NCBI GenBank assembly: GCA_029260755.1
Contig: JAJDCQ010000021.1
Span: forward strand, 185,381 to 249,380
From: Planctomycetota bacterium
GTDB taxonomy: Bacteria > Planctomycetota > J058 > JAJDCQ01
Length of the DNA: 64,000 nt
Direction of reading: 5' to 3'
Positions 33,733 to 41,739 of the stretch are shown here, one piece after another; position 1 is the stretch's first letter; every line of letters begins with the position of its first letter. A program made the position numbers and the translations under genes. The notes beneath the pieces were generated by a model. The model saw nothing but the letters and a program-made list of their open reading frames with translations. It was not told the DNA's origin and ran no database searches.

Positions 33733-34910
33733 CCCGATGGCTGCTCGCCCTCGTCGTCGTCGCGGTCGCCGCCGGCGCCGCCTGGGAGACGCGCCGCCTC
33801 GTCACCGGCGCGCGCGATCAGACGGCCGCCGCCGCCGCCGCGGATACGCGCCTCGAAGCGGCGGCCTCGACGATGGGGCTCCTCCCCGCCCTCGACCGCC
33901 CGAGCCCCGAGGCGCCGCTCGCGCCGCCGCTCTCCGGCGTCGCGCAGGATGGCCGCGGCTACTCGCTCGCCTCGCTCCGCGGCGCCCCCGCGCTCGTCAT
34001 CTTCCTCGACCCCGACGGCTACGAGGAGAAGTTCGGCTACGCGATCAACCGCACGGCGATCGGCAAGCGCGACCACCGCGACCGCCTGAACGAGGAGTGG
34101 CGGACGCTCCACGTCGGCCTCGGGCCGCGCGGCCTCGGCGTCCTCGGCGCGTCGGGCGCCGAGGCGTCGGTCGTCGAGCGCTTCGCCCGGACCTACCACC
34201 TCCGCTTCCCGATCGTGCACGCCGTCTCGACCCGCGCCTGGATCGGGTGGCGGCTCGCCGAGTCGTCGACGCCGCGGGCGTTCCTGGTCGACAAGCGCGG
34301 CCGGGTCATCGCCGGCCACCGCGCCCGCCCCGGTCCGCCCCCGGCGCTCGTCGATGACCCGCTCGGGCAGCTCGGCTACGAGTTTCACTTCTTCGCCGGC
34401 CTCACGCGCAAGGTCGTCCGGCGCCTCGCCGAGCGCTACCTCGAGTTCCGACACCTCGGCGCCGACCGACGGGCCGCGGTCGGCCTGGGCGGGCTCGCCG
34501 GGGCAGGTCACGGGCGCGATCCGTTCCTCGACCGGATCCGGACGATCCTCCCCGCGGCGGCGCGCGTCCGCGTCGTCCGCGTCGCCGGCCGTGCGCGCGG
34601 TCTGTTCGAGGCGCTCGACGCCGCGGGTGGGCGCGTCGGCTGGGTCCGGCCGATCGAGGTCGACGGCCCGGGCGAGGAGTCGGTCCAGGTGCTCCTCGCG
34701 TTCGACGCGGCCGGGACGCTCCGCGCCGCCGAGGAGCTCCGCGGCGCGGAGGGACATCTCGGCGCCTACGTCGGCGGTCTCGGCGGGCTGGCCGCGTCGG
34801 CTCCGGTGCCGGCGCCGGGCGCGGGGCTCGATGCGCCCTGGGTCGGTCCCGCGACGGCGGTCGCCGCGCTCGTCGATGAGACGCGGGCGCTGATCGCCAC
34901 CGCTCGCTGA
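33729..34910 (+). CDS. Membrane-anchored peroxiredoxin/FMN-bind-like protein B
   Basis: A 393-aa partner of the previous gene, start overlapping its stop at 33729. The N-terminal anchor is W-L-L-A-L-V-V-V-A-V-A-A-G. Residues about 70-215 look like an AhpC/TSA-type fold (Y-S-L-A-S-L-R-G-A-P-A-L-V-I-F-L-D, F-P-I-V-H-A-V-S, P-R-A-F-L-V-D-K-R-G-R-V), but the peroxidatic Cys is absent and there are no CxxC motifs. A second domain (about 255-390) resembles the end of protein A (V-Q-V-L-L-A-F-D-A-A-G-T-L). The pair probably arose by duplication. With no active Cys it may be a binding or structural protein. Confidence 0.6.
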   Translation: MTRWLLALVVVAVAAGAAWETRRLVTGARDQTAAAAAADTRLEAAASTMGLLPALDRPSPEAPLAPPLSGVAQDGRGYSLASLRGAPALVIFLDPDGYEEKFGYAINRTAIGKRDHRDRLNEEWRTLHVGLGPRGLGVLGASGAEASVVERFARTYHLRFPIVHAVSTRAWIGWRLAESSTPRAFLVDKRGRVIAGHRARPGPPPALVDDPLGQLGYEFHFFAGLTRKVVRRLAERYLEFRHLGADRRAAVGLGGLAGAGHGRDPFLDRIRTILPAAARVRVVRVAGRARGLFEALDAAGGRVGWVRPIEVDGPGEESVQVLLAFDAAGTLRAAEELRGAEGHLGAYVGGLGGLAASAPVPAPGAGLDAPWVGPATAVAALVDETRALIATAR

Positions 34911-34942
34911 GCCACCTCGCTCGTCGCGCGGCGCTGGCGCGG

Positions 34943-37765
34943 CTACCGCGACGGCAGGAGGAGGACCGAGTTGGCGCCGCCGAACTGGTCGTCCTCGCGG
35001 AGCGGGTTGTGCGGGTCGGAGACCCACTCCTTCGCTCCGTCGACGACGAACTTGTAGGTGTGGCGTCCGGCGGGCAGGCGCAGGGTCGCGACGAACGCGC
35101 CGCGGCGGTCGGGGTGGCGGGCCATCCGGATCGGCCGCGCGTCCCACTCGGTGAACGTGCCGACGAGCGCGACGGTCTTGGTCCGCTTCGCGGGCACGAA
35201 GACGAAGCTGACCTCGAGCTCGCCGCCGCGTCGGACGACGATGACGCCGGGCGCGTCGTCGCGGGCCGGCTGCGCGTCGAGCCGCGCGAACAGGGCGAGG
35301 CACGCGGTCTGGGTCGGCGCGTCGGCGCGGCTGTCGAGCAGCTCGAGCCCCCTCGTGGCCAGGTCTCCCTCGAACGCGCCGGCGCCGATGCGGGCGGCGC
35401 CGTGGGCGAGCGCCGTCGTGGCGAGGGCGGCGGCGTCCCACGCGGTCGCCTCGTCGGCGAGCGCCGTGGCGAGCGCGCCCGCTCCGTCGCGGAGGGCGGC
35501 GGCGAGCGTCTCGGCCGCGGCGCCGCGGGCGTCGAGGTCGGCGGCGAGGAGGGCGAGCGCCGCGACGGCGGCCGCCGTCTCCTGGGGCGCGCCGAAGCCG
35601 CGGGCGCTCTGGTGGTGGGCCGCCGTGCGGGCGGCGTCGCCGCGTCGAACCGCGGCCGGAACCGAGAAGCCGGCCGCGCCGACGTCGACCGTCTTCGCGA
35701 GCTCGAGCTCGGGACCGTCCGTCGCCTGTCGCCGCAGGAGGCTCTCGACCATCTTGCCGACGGCCGCCCGGGACAGCTTCGCCTCGTTGCGTCCGAGGCT
35801 CTTCGATGCCCGGACCGCGTCGAGGATCTCGAGCGGCGTCATGCCGGCGGCGAGCGCGGCCGCGGCCTTCGCGTCGGCCTTGCGGCCGAGCGCGGCGGCG
35901 AACAGGTCGCCGGTCGCGTCGGGGCCGAGCGCCAAGGCGAGCGCGCCGATCGAGACGCCACCGCTCGTCCGCCCGGTCGCGCCGAGCGCGTCGGCCTCGT
36001 CGCGGACGAGCGCCTCGAGGGGCGTCCGGAGGCCGGCGAGCGCGGCGTCGTCGAGCTCGACCCGGCCCTCGCGGATGGCGATGAGGAGGCGCGCCGCGTC
36101 CGTGGGCGCCAGCGTGCGTTCACCGGCGAGGATGCCCGTGATGGCCTCGGCGGCGAGCGTCCGTGCGAACGCCGACGGGAAGCGGCGACCCGCCTCGCGG
36201 GCCCGGTCGGTGCGCACCCGATCCTCGAGCTCGGCGCCGCGTCCGGCGAGGGCCGTCACGCCCGCGGCGCCGCCTTCGCCCGGCGTCACCTTGCCGGCGC
36301 GCACTCGCGCGCCCTCGCCCGAGGCGATCACGCGCGGCGGGGCGCCGTCGTCGAGCTCCATCCGGAGCCGACCCTCCTCGACCGCGAGGCGCAGCTCGGC
36401 GCGGCCGGCGGCCCGGACGGCGAAGCGCGTCCCCTCGGCGGTCAGGCGCACGCCGCGGGTCTCGAGGGCGAGCGGCTTGCTCGGCCGTCCGGCGGCGGGC
36501 TGGGCGATGTCTACGAGCAGGCCGCCGTCCTCGAGGCGGCACAGGAGCGCGCCGCTCTCCTCGATGGTGAGGCCGATGACGCTCGATGCGTCCATGAACA
36601 TCTCGACCGGCGCGATCTCTCCCTCGGGGACGGCGTCGCCGCCGCGGGCGAGGGCGAGGTAGCCGGCGCCGCCGCGGGTGACGATCGCGTCATCGGGGCC
36701 GACCCGGTCGCCGGTCGCGAGCGGCTCGGCGGCCGACGCGTCGCCGCGGCGGACCTTCAGACCGCTGGCGCGGGCGACGACGATCCCGCGGGGTGCGGGC
36801 GCCGGCACCTCGGGGCGCGTCTCGCCCGCATCCGGGTCGCCGGCGTCGGGGCGCTCGGGCGTCCCGGCCTCGGGCTCGGACGTCCCGCCGTCGCCGGTCG
36901 TGCCGCCGCCGGTGCCGGCGCCGCCCGCGTCGGGGGAGCCGCCGGTTCCGGTCGGGTCGATCGGGTCGCGCGTCTCGCCGCCGCCGCCCGCGTCGGGCGT
37001 GGTGCGGCCGGCGCCGGCCTCGGGCGTGGTCGAGCCGCCGGCATCGTCGGGACGGTCGGGGCGCTCGCTTCCGCCGACGCCACCGTTTCCGCCGTCGTCG
37101 GGACGTCCGGCGACCGCGGGGTTGCCCGTGTCGACGCTCGGACCATCGATCCGCTCGGCCATGACGACCAGGATCACCGCCGCGGCCACGGCGATCGCGC
37201 CGCCGAGAAGGCCGACGATCATCAGCCGCTCGCGCTCGCCTCGCCGCCGCGCCGCTATCTTCGTCGCGCTCCGACGGGCGTGCTTGCCGGTGCGGGGCCG
37301 CGCGATCGTCTTGCTGTCGTTCTTGGCGGCCTCGTCGGCGGGCTTGCGCCTGGCAACCCCGACCGAGGCGAGGAGACGCTCGCGCGCGCCGACGCCGGCG
37401 AGGGCGTCGCCGTTCGCTGCGTCGGCGGCGACCTTCAGGTCGGCGTGCTCGCCCTGGAGCTCGCGGAGGAGCTCGATCGCGTCGCGGCAGACCGCGCACG
37501 TCTCGAGGTGGGCGTCGATGAGCTTGCGGGCCGAGCGCTTGCCGGCGCCGTCGACGAACGCCGCGAGCTGCTCGTCGTCGGGGCAGGCGGCGTCGGTCGA
37601 GCCGATCGCGCCGTGGCGGACCGCGTCGGCGACGACTTCGAGCTCGGCGGCGATGCCGGTGCAGCGGGTGCACTCGCCGAGATGGTCGCGCAGCTCGCGC
37701 GCCGCATCTCCGGCGAGCTCGCCGTCGAGGAACGTCTCGATGGTGGACTCGGCTGGACAGTCCAC
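34943..37765 (-). CDS. Very long transmembrane anti-sigma factor with FecR-like and CBM48 (glycogen-binding) domains
   Basis: About 940 aa; GTG 37765 sits 8 nt from GGAGAGG and is preferred over the TTG 6 bp upstream. Two zinc-binding H-x3-C-x2-C modules (H-L-G-E-C-T-R-C; H-L-E-T-C-A-V-C) fill the first ~105 residues, as in zf-HC2 anti-sigma factors. A membrane helix lies at about 181-203, followed by a long Gly/Pro/Asp linker and a FecR-like region (about 330-500). Then comes a helical alanine-rich region and a C-terminal ~95-residue domain (V-A-L-V-G-T-F-T-E-W-D, R-L-P-A-G-R-H-T-Y-K-F-V-V-D-G) of the CBM48/AMPK glycogen-binding type. The sigma gene is directly upstream. Outer-domain glucan binding probably relieves sigma inhibition. 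Confidence 0.85.
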   Translation of the reverse strand: MDCPAESTIETFLDGELAGDAARELRDHLGECTRCTGIAAELEVVADAVRHGAIGSTDAACPDDEQLAAFVDGAGKRSARKLIDAHLETCAVCRDAIELLRELQGEHADLKVAADAANGDALAGVGARERLLASVGVARRKPADEAAKNDSKTIARPRTGKHARRSATKIAARRRGERERLMIVGLLGGAIAVAAAVILVVMAERIDGPSVDTGNPAVAGRPDDGGNGGVGGSERPDRPDDAGGSTTPEAGAGRTTPDAGGGGETRDPIDPTGTGGSPDAGGAGTGGGTTGDGGTSEPEAGTPERPDAGDPDAGETRPEVPAPAPRGIVVARASGLKVRRGDASAAEPLATGDRVGPDDAIVTRGGAGYLALARGGDAVPEGEIAPVEMFMDASSVIGLTIEESGALLCRLEDGGLLVDIAQPAAGRPSKPLALETRGVRLTAEGTRFAVRAAGRAELRLAVEEGRLRMELDDGAPPRVIASGEGARVRAGKVTPGEGGAAGVTALAGRGAELEDRVRTDRAREAGRRFPSAFARTLAAEAITGILAGERTLAPTDAARLLIAIREGRVELDDAALAGLRTPLEALVRDEADALGATGRTSGGVSIGALALALGPDATGDLFAAALGRKADAKAAAALAAGMTPLEILDAVRASKSLGRNEAKLSRAAVGKMVESLLRRQATDGPELELAKTVDVGAAGFSVPAAVRRGDAARTAAHHQSARGFGAPQETAAAVAALALLAADLDARGAAAETLAAALRDGAGALATALADEATAWDAAALATTALAHGAARIGAGAFEGDLATRGLELLDSRADAPTQTACLALFARLDAQPARDDAPGVIVVRRGGELEVSFVFVPAKRTKTVALVGTFTEWDARPIRMARHPDRRGAFVATLRLPAGRHTYKFVVDGAKEWVSDPHNPLREDDQFGGANSVLLLPSR

Positions 37766-37935
37766 GGTCAAACCCTCTCCTGATCCCGTCCGCGCTCGAT
37801 CCGGCGCGGCGCTCGACTTCCCGTCAGGAGAGAGGTGGCCAGCGCGGCCCGATCAGGACAGACCTTTCTCCAGCTCGGCGAGCGACTTGCTGCGCGGTGC
37901 GTCACGTTGCTGCGCCAGCTCGTAGACGTCATCGC

Positions 37936-38544
37936 TTACTTCTTACCTTCCATGATCTTGCGGAGGCGCTTCTTCGCCCGGAAGAGGTACTGGCCGATGC
38001 TCCCCTCGGCGACCCCGATCGCGTCCGCGATGTCGCGGTAGGTCCGGTCGTCGAGGAACGCCATCTGGAGGAGCCTCCGGTCGCGCTCGGAGAGCTGCTC
38101 CATCGCCCGGATCAGCGCCCCCGCGTCGGGTCGCTCGTCGTCGCTCGACTCGACGCCGGCGTCGGCGGCGAGGTGCGTCGTCTGGTCCTCGGTGAGGGCG
38201 TCGATCGAGACCGACCGGATCCGCCGCTTCCGCCCGATCCGGGCGACCCGGCGGGTGGCGATGACCGCGAGCCAGGTCGAGAGCTTGCTGTCGCCGCGGA
38301 AGCTCCGGAGGACGCGTCCATCATCGGCGACGAGGAGGGCGAGGACCTGCGCCACCGCCTCCTCGACGTCGTCGCGGTCCGACGGCATCTGGCGGGCCCG
38401 CAGGCTCCGCCGGCAGACGAAGTGGAGAAGCCGCTCGTAGCGCTCGAGGAGCTCCTCCCAGCTTCCCGCCCGGCGGTCGGCGCAGGCGATGACGAGCTCG
38501 GCCTCGGACCACTCGGCCGGATCGGGGGAGGGCTCCGGGGACAT
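37936..38544 (-). CDS. ECF-type RNA polymerase sigma factor
   Basis: A 202-aa sigma factor starting at ATG 38544 (MSPEPSPDPAEWSE). Region 2 is visible as W-E-E-L-L-E-R-Y-E-R-L-L-H-F-V-C-R-R, D-V-E-E-A-V-A-Q-V, S-T-W-L-A-V-I-A-T-R. Region 4 is L-S-E-R-D-R-R-L-L-Q-M-A-F-L-D-D-R-T-Y-R-D-I-A-D-A-I-G-V-A-E-G-S-I, a normal HTH. It precedes the CBM48 anti-sigma gene on the same strand by 170 bp, and the GH57-like gene starts divergently 182 bp away. It is likely held at the membrane by the anti-sigma factor and directs transcription of both its own operon and the glycosidase. Confidence 0.9.
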   Translation of the reverse strand: MSPEPSPDPAEWSEAELVIACADRRAGSWEELLERYERLLHFVCRRSLRARQMPSDRDDVEEAVAQVLALLVADDGRVLRSFRGDSKLSTWLAVIATRRVARIGRKRRIRSVSIDALTEDQTTHLAADAGVESSDDERPDAGALIRAMEQLSERDRRLLQMAFLDDRTYRDIADAIGVAEGSIGQYLFRAKKRLRKIMEGKK

Positions 38545-38726
38545 GGCGGCGCATGATACGTCGTCGGCCTGCCCGCAGGCGAGCCCTCCTGGCTCCTCCG
38601 ATCGCACCGCCTCGTCTCGGCCTCCCCGCGAGGGAGGGGTGTCCGGTCTCACGCGCGCGGGACACCTCTGCTGAACCGAGCCGTCGCGGCCGTCGCCGAG
38701 GTTCGGTTCCTGGAAGGGGAGAAGCC

Positions 38727-41675
38727 ATGCGATCGAGCGCCACTCTCGTCTCGGCCCTCGCCGTCGCGGTCGCGCTGACCGTCACGAGCGACGCCGCCGC
38801 GCAGACCGTCACCCAGCCGGTCACGCCGACCAACCCGCCGGTCGTGAATCCGCCGACCCCGCCGATCACGATCGGGACCGGGCCGATCGGGCGGCCGATC
38901 ACGATCGGGGAGGGGCCGGTCCTCGGCCAGAGCGGCGGCCTCGACGTCCACGAGATCTTCCGCGACTGGGACATCCGCGACGTCCGCGCGCTCGACGCGG
39001 CCGGCGACGCGGGCGGCAACCTCGCGGACGGCGCCGACGCGGCCCGCGACCTGCTCGCCGTCTACTCGCGGATCACGCCGGACTTCGCCTACTTCCGCGT
39101 CGACCTCCTCGACCTGGGCTTCGGCTCCGAGGGCGGCGACCTCAACCTCGGCATCCTCATCGATGTCGACCCAGGCTCCGGCAACGGCCAGAGCTTCATC
39201 CCCGACTTCGTCGCCGGGCGGACCGCCCACCCGTGGGAGCTGGCCCTCCTCCTCTACGACGGGACCTCGTGGCGGGCGCTCGACGCGAGCTGGGCCGAGC
39301 TCGGCTCCTCGTCCGCGAGCCCGCAGCTCTTCGCGGGGGCGCACTTCCGCGCCGACCTCGACGGCGTCGAGGTCGGCTTCGCGACCTCGCTCCTGCGCGG
39401 CGTCGGCTGGGACGGTCGGAGCGCGCTCTCGCTCCAGGTCTACACGACGAAGGACGGGCAGAACGCGCTCGCCGACGCGGCGACCGAGGTGGATCTCGCA
39501 GACGGCGTCCTCGACGAGGCGATCTCGAGCCGCGCGAAGATCGACCACCCCGCCCTCCTCGCCCCGGTCGTCGAGGCGGCGACGACGGCCGAGCGGGTCC
39601 ACGCGATCAAGGACCGGATCCACAACCTCGCCGCCCGGACGCCCGAGGGGCGCCCGTCGGGCTACCGGCGTCTCCTCGAGACCCACCGCGCGTTCGGCGT
39701 CCCGGTGACCCTCGCGCTCTCGGGCTCGTTCGCCGCCGAGATGGAGTGGGCCGCCGACGTCGACCCCGACCGCGACGGACCGGGGCTGAACGGCCTGATC
39801 CGCGACTTCCTCGACGGCGACCCGACCAACGGCGAGGGCGCGCTCACCGGCACGGTCTTCAGCGACCACCCGCTCCCCTACTTCGAGAACGGCAGCGGCA
39901 AGCCGGGCAACTCCGAGATGATCCGGGTCGGGCGAAACGTTCTCCGCGCGGTCTATGGCGATCACAAGAAGCTCGGCGCGTCGCAGGTCTTCTGGATCCC
40001 CGAGCGAATCGTCCGCGGCCTCTCGATCCCCGACATCCTCACCTTCCACGACGGCACCCCGACCGGCTACACCCACGCCGTCGTCGACCAGGACACCCAT
40101 CTCCGGACGTGGCTCGGCGCGGCCGAGGCGGCCGCCGCCGGCAACAAGGTGAACCGCTGGAGCGGGCTCGACCTCTTCGCGATCGACGAGACGGCCCAGG
40201 CCGAGCTCCTCGCCGGTCACGACGGCGGCCCCTCCCTCGGGCTTCGCCGGCGGCTGCTCGCCGAGGCGCTCCAGCCCGACGCCGAGCGCGCCGTCGTCGT
40301 CACCGCCCACTGGGACGAGCTGGCCGGCCGACCCGGACCGAACGGCGCGACCGACCGGCCCGATCAGTGGGAGCGGGTCATCGGCTGGATCGCGAACCAC
40401 CCGTGGGTCGAGGTGACGACGCTCGAGCACCTCGCCCGGCGCGGGCTCACCCCGATCGACCGGGGCAACGGGATGATCCTGCCGAATCAGGCCCACAAGT
40501 GGATCCTCCACGCCTCCGAGGACACCTACGACAACTGGGTCTTCGGCCACACCTTCGAGGAGACCTTCCGCTTCCACACCCCGACGATCCGCCACGGCGG
40601 CGGCCGGCAGTTCAGCCGCGAGATCGGGATCCTCCACGCCGACGGGACGCTCCTCGCCGACGTCTTCCGCGCGATCCAGGCGGCGCCCGCCGGCCGGACG
40701 CGCGACCTGGCGCTCCTCGCCTACAGCAACGCCGCCCATCACTACGCGTGGCATCAGGAGGACAACCACGACACCCGGCGCGACCCCGCGACCGGCGACT
40801 GGTTGAACCCCGACGTCACCCGCGACTACTTCTCGATGACCGCGTATGGCTACGCGACCCACGCCGGGGAGGCGGCCGTCATCGCCGCCGCCGCGCGCTG
40901 GGCGGCCGGCGCGCCCTCGCCGAGCGCGGTCGCCGAGGCGGCAGACCTCGACCTCGACGGCGAGGACGAGTGGGTGCTGCGCAACGACCGGGTCTACGCG
41001 GTCCTCGAGCGCGACGGCGGTCGCCTCCTCGCCCTCTTCGCCCGCGATGCGGCGACCGGCGAGGCCGTCTTCGTCGCCGGGAGCGCCCCGGTGACCGGCG
41101 CCGGCGACTCGTCCGAGGCCGGCTGGGAGGGCGACACCAACGGGAACGCTCTCCGGAACAGTCTCCTCAAGGACTGGTGGGCGGCCGGCGTCGACACCAA
41201 CGGCTACGTCAACGACGTCTACGCCGTCGACCTCCCCGCCCCGGCCGGCGGCGTCGCGACGGTCCGGCTCCGGAGCAGCGACGGGCTGATCGAGAAGACG
41301 GTCACCCTCGCCGACGGCGCCGATCAGCTCGAGGTCGTCTACGACCTCGACGCCGCCATCAGCACGCTCTATCTCCGCGGCGGCTTCACCCCCGACCTCG
41401 CCGGCATCGTCACGACCGGCCACGCCGGGCTCGCCGCGATCGACGACGGGACCGTCCTGCGGATGACGCGGACCGACCCGGACTCCGGACGCATCGTCGA
41501 GGCGGCGCTCCACTACGCCGACGCCGGCCACGCCGCGACCCTCCAGGGCCAGGCGACCGACGGCGGCCCCGACCAGGGCGGCGCGCCGAGCAGCACCGAC
41601 CTCGCGTTCACCCGCACGGTCGAGTGGAGCGGCGCGGGCCGGTTCGGCTTCGCGATCGGCGCGCGCGTCCGCTAG
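38727..41675 (+). CDS. Secreted GH57-like glycoside hydrolase
   Basis: A 982-aa exported protein; ATG 38727 follows AAGGGGAGAAG. Signal peptide about 1-26 (L-A-V-A-V-A-L-T-V...A-A-A-Q), then a Pro/Thr linker (27-60) and an N-terminal beta domain (about 65-250). The centre looks like the GH57 barrel: H-R-A-F-G-V-P-V-T-L-A-L-S-G-S, F-W-I-P-E-R (nucleophile-region pattern), Y-T-H-A-V-V-D-Q-D-T-H, and V-V-T-A-H-W-D-E-L followed by W-V-E-V-T-T-L-E-H-L. The C-terminus (about 760-982) is beta-rich. Members act on starch, glycogen and related alpha-glucans. The family call rests on these patterns, not an alignment. It lies divergent from the sigma gene of a glycogen-binding anti-sigma pair. Confidence 0.75.
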   Translation: MRSSATLVSALAVAVALTVTSDAAAQTVTQPVTPTNPPVVNPPTPPITIGTGPIGRPITIGEGPVLGQSGGLDVHEIFRDWDIRDVRALDAAGDAGGNLADGADAARDLLAVYSRITPDFAYFRVDLLDLGFGSEGGDLNLGILIDVDPGSGNGQSFIPDFVAGRTAHPWELALLLYDGTSWRALDASWAELGSSSASPQLFAGAHFRADLDGVEVGFATSLLRGVGWDGRSALSLQVYTTKDGQNALADAATEVDLADGVLDEAISSRAKIDHPALLAPVVEAATTAERVHAIKDRIHNLAARTPEGRPSGYRRLLETHRAFGVPVTLALSGSFAAEMEWAADVDPDRDGPGLNGLIRDFLDGDPTNGEGALTGTVFSDHPLPYFENGSGKPGNSEMIRVGRNVLRAVYGDHKKLGASQVFWIPERIVRGLSIPDILTFHDGTPTGYTHAVVDQDTHLRTWLGAAEAAAAGNKVNRWSGLDLFAIDETAQAELLAGHDGGPSLGLRRRLLAEALQPDAERAVVVTAHWDELAGRPGPNGATDRPDQWERVIGWIANHPWVEVTTLEHLARRGLTPIDRGNGMILPNQAHKWILHASEDTYDNWVFGHTFEETFRFHTPTIRHGGGRQFSREIGILHADGTLLADVFRAIQAAPAGRTRDLALLAYSNAAHHYAWHQEDNHDTRRDPATGDWLNPDVTRDYFSMTAYGYATHAGEAAVIAAAARWAAGAPSPSAVAEAADLDLDGEDEWVLRNDRVYAVLERDGGRLLALFARDAATGEAVFVAGSAPVTGAGDSSEAGWEGDTNGNALRNSLLKDWWAAGVDTNGYVNDVYAVDLPAPAGGVATVRLRSSDGLIEKTVTLADGADQLEVVYDLDAAISTLYLRGGFTPDLAGIVTTGHAGLAAIDDGTVLRMTRTDPDSGRIVEAALHYADAGHAATLQGQATDGGPDQGGAPSSTDLAFTRTVEWSGAGRFGFAIGARVR

Positions 41676-41739
41676 CAACTCCCAGGTCGTCCTCCTTGAG
41701 ATCGCTGCTCCCCGGGATCACCATGAGCCCGGAGGGGCG

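Noticed and set aside
35009..37783. A 924-codon plus-strand open frame opposite the anti-sigma gene
   Set aside because: Gly/Arg/Val-rich shadow; the minus strand has zinc, membrane, FecR and CBM48 domains.
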